Assembly (NCBI GenBank): GCA_018224345.1
Contig: JAGTUW010000020.1
Span: forward strand, 1-6,007
Direction: 5' to 3'
Source of the DNA: Bacteroidota bacterium
GTDB lineage: Bacteria > Bacteroidota > Ignavibacteria > SZUA-365
Length of the DNA: 6,007 nucleotides
Position 1 is the stretch's first letter. Each line of letters starts with the position of its first letter. The notes beneath the pieces were generated by a model. That model saw only the letters and a program-made list of their open reading frames with translations, ran no database searches and was not told the DNA's origin. The translations under genes were made by a program, and so were the position numbers. This document shows positions 5,977 through 6,007 of the stretch, one piece after another.

Positions 5977-6007
5977 CGCACGAAGCACGACGACGTGATT
6001 ATTCACA

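Noticed and set aside
5025..5981. 318-residue minus-strand frame running across the thiol gene and into the antiporter gene
   Set aside because: It overlaps two well-supported genes and has no coherent domain; an antisense and out-of-frame artefact.

Overview
This window reads as chromosomal DNA from a Gram-negative member of the FCB superphylum (Bacteroidota, or the Chlorobiota/Ignavibacteria/Kapabacteria side of it). The main evidence is two neighbouring secreted proteins that both end in a type IX secretion system (T9SS) type A C-terminal sorting domain. Clear Shine-Dalgarno sequences (AAGGAG, AAGGAGG) before two genes and the moderately GC-rich DNA fit the Ignavibacteria/Kapabacteria-like side better than typical Bacteroidia, where such sites are rare. 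That placement is an inference, not a proof.

Layout. Positions 1-674 (+): the 3' end of a secreted protein with one Asp-box motif and a T9SS sorting domain; its start lies left of the window. Positions 771-2756 (+): a complete secreted protein with a signal peptide, a von Willebrand factor A (VWA) domain with an intact metal site, two cysteine-bearing beta-sandwich modules and a T9SS sorting domain. Positions 2859-3185 (+): a small unrecognised protein with three predicted membrane segments. Positions 3167-5170 (-): an NhaC-family sodium/proton antiporter with an unusual signal peptide and extracytoplasmic N-terminal domain; its 3' end overlaps the small membrane protein gene by 19 bp, tail to tail. 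Positions 5340-5888 (+): a cytoplasmic thioredoxin-fold protein of the AhpC/TSA 'PRX-like 1' type with a CNHC active site, divergent from the antiporter gene across a 169-bp intergenic region. The last 119 bases hold two hairpins and no convincing gene.

The genes look mostly like single transcription units. The first two share an export route: Sec across the inner membrane, then T9SS across the outer membrane. The VWA protein is a plausible adhesion or binding protein on the cell surface. The antiporter, the thiol protein and the small membrane protein show no obvious shared pathway. I see no mobile element, CRISPR array, RNA gene or phage signature. Nothing here amounts to a new multi-gene system; the most unusual points are the antiporter's exported N-terminal domain, the repeated cysteine modules in the VWA protein and the overlapping convergent gene ends.
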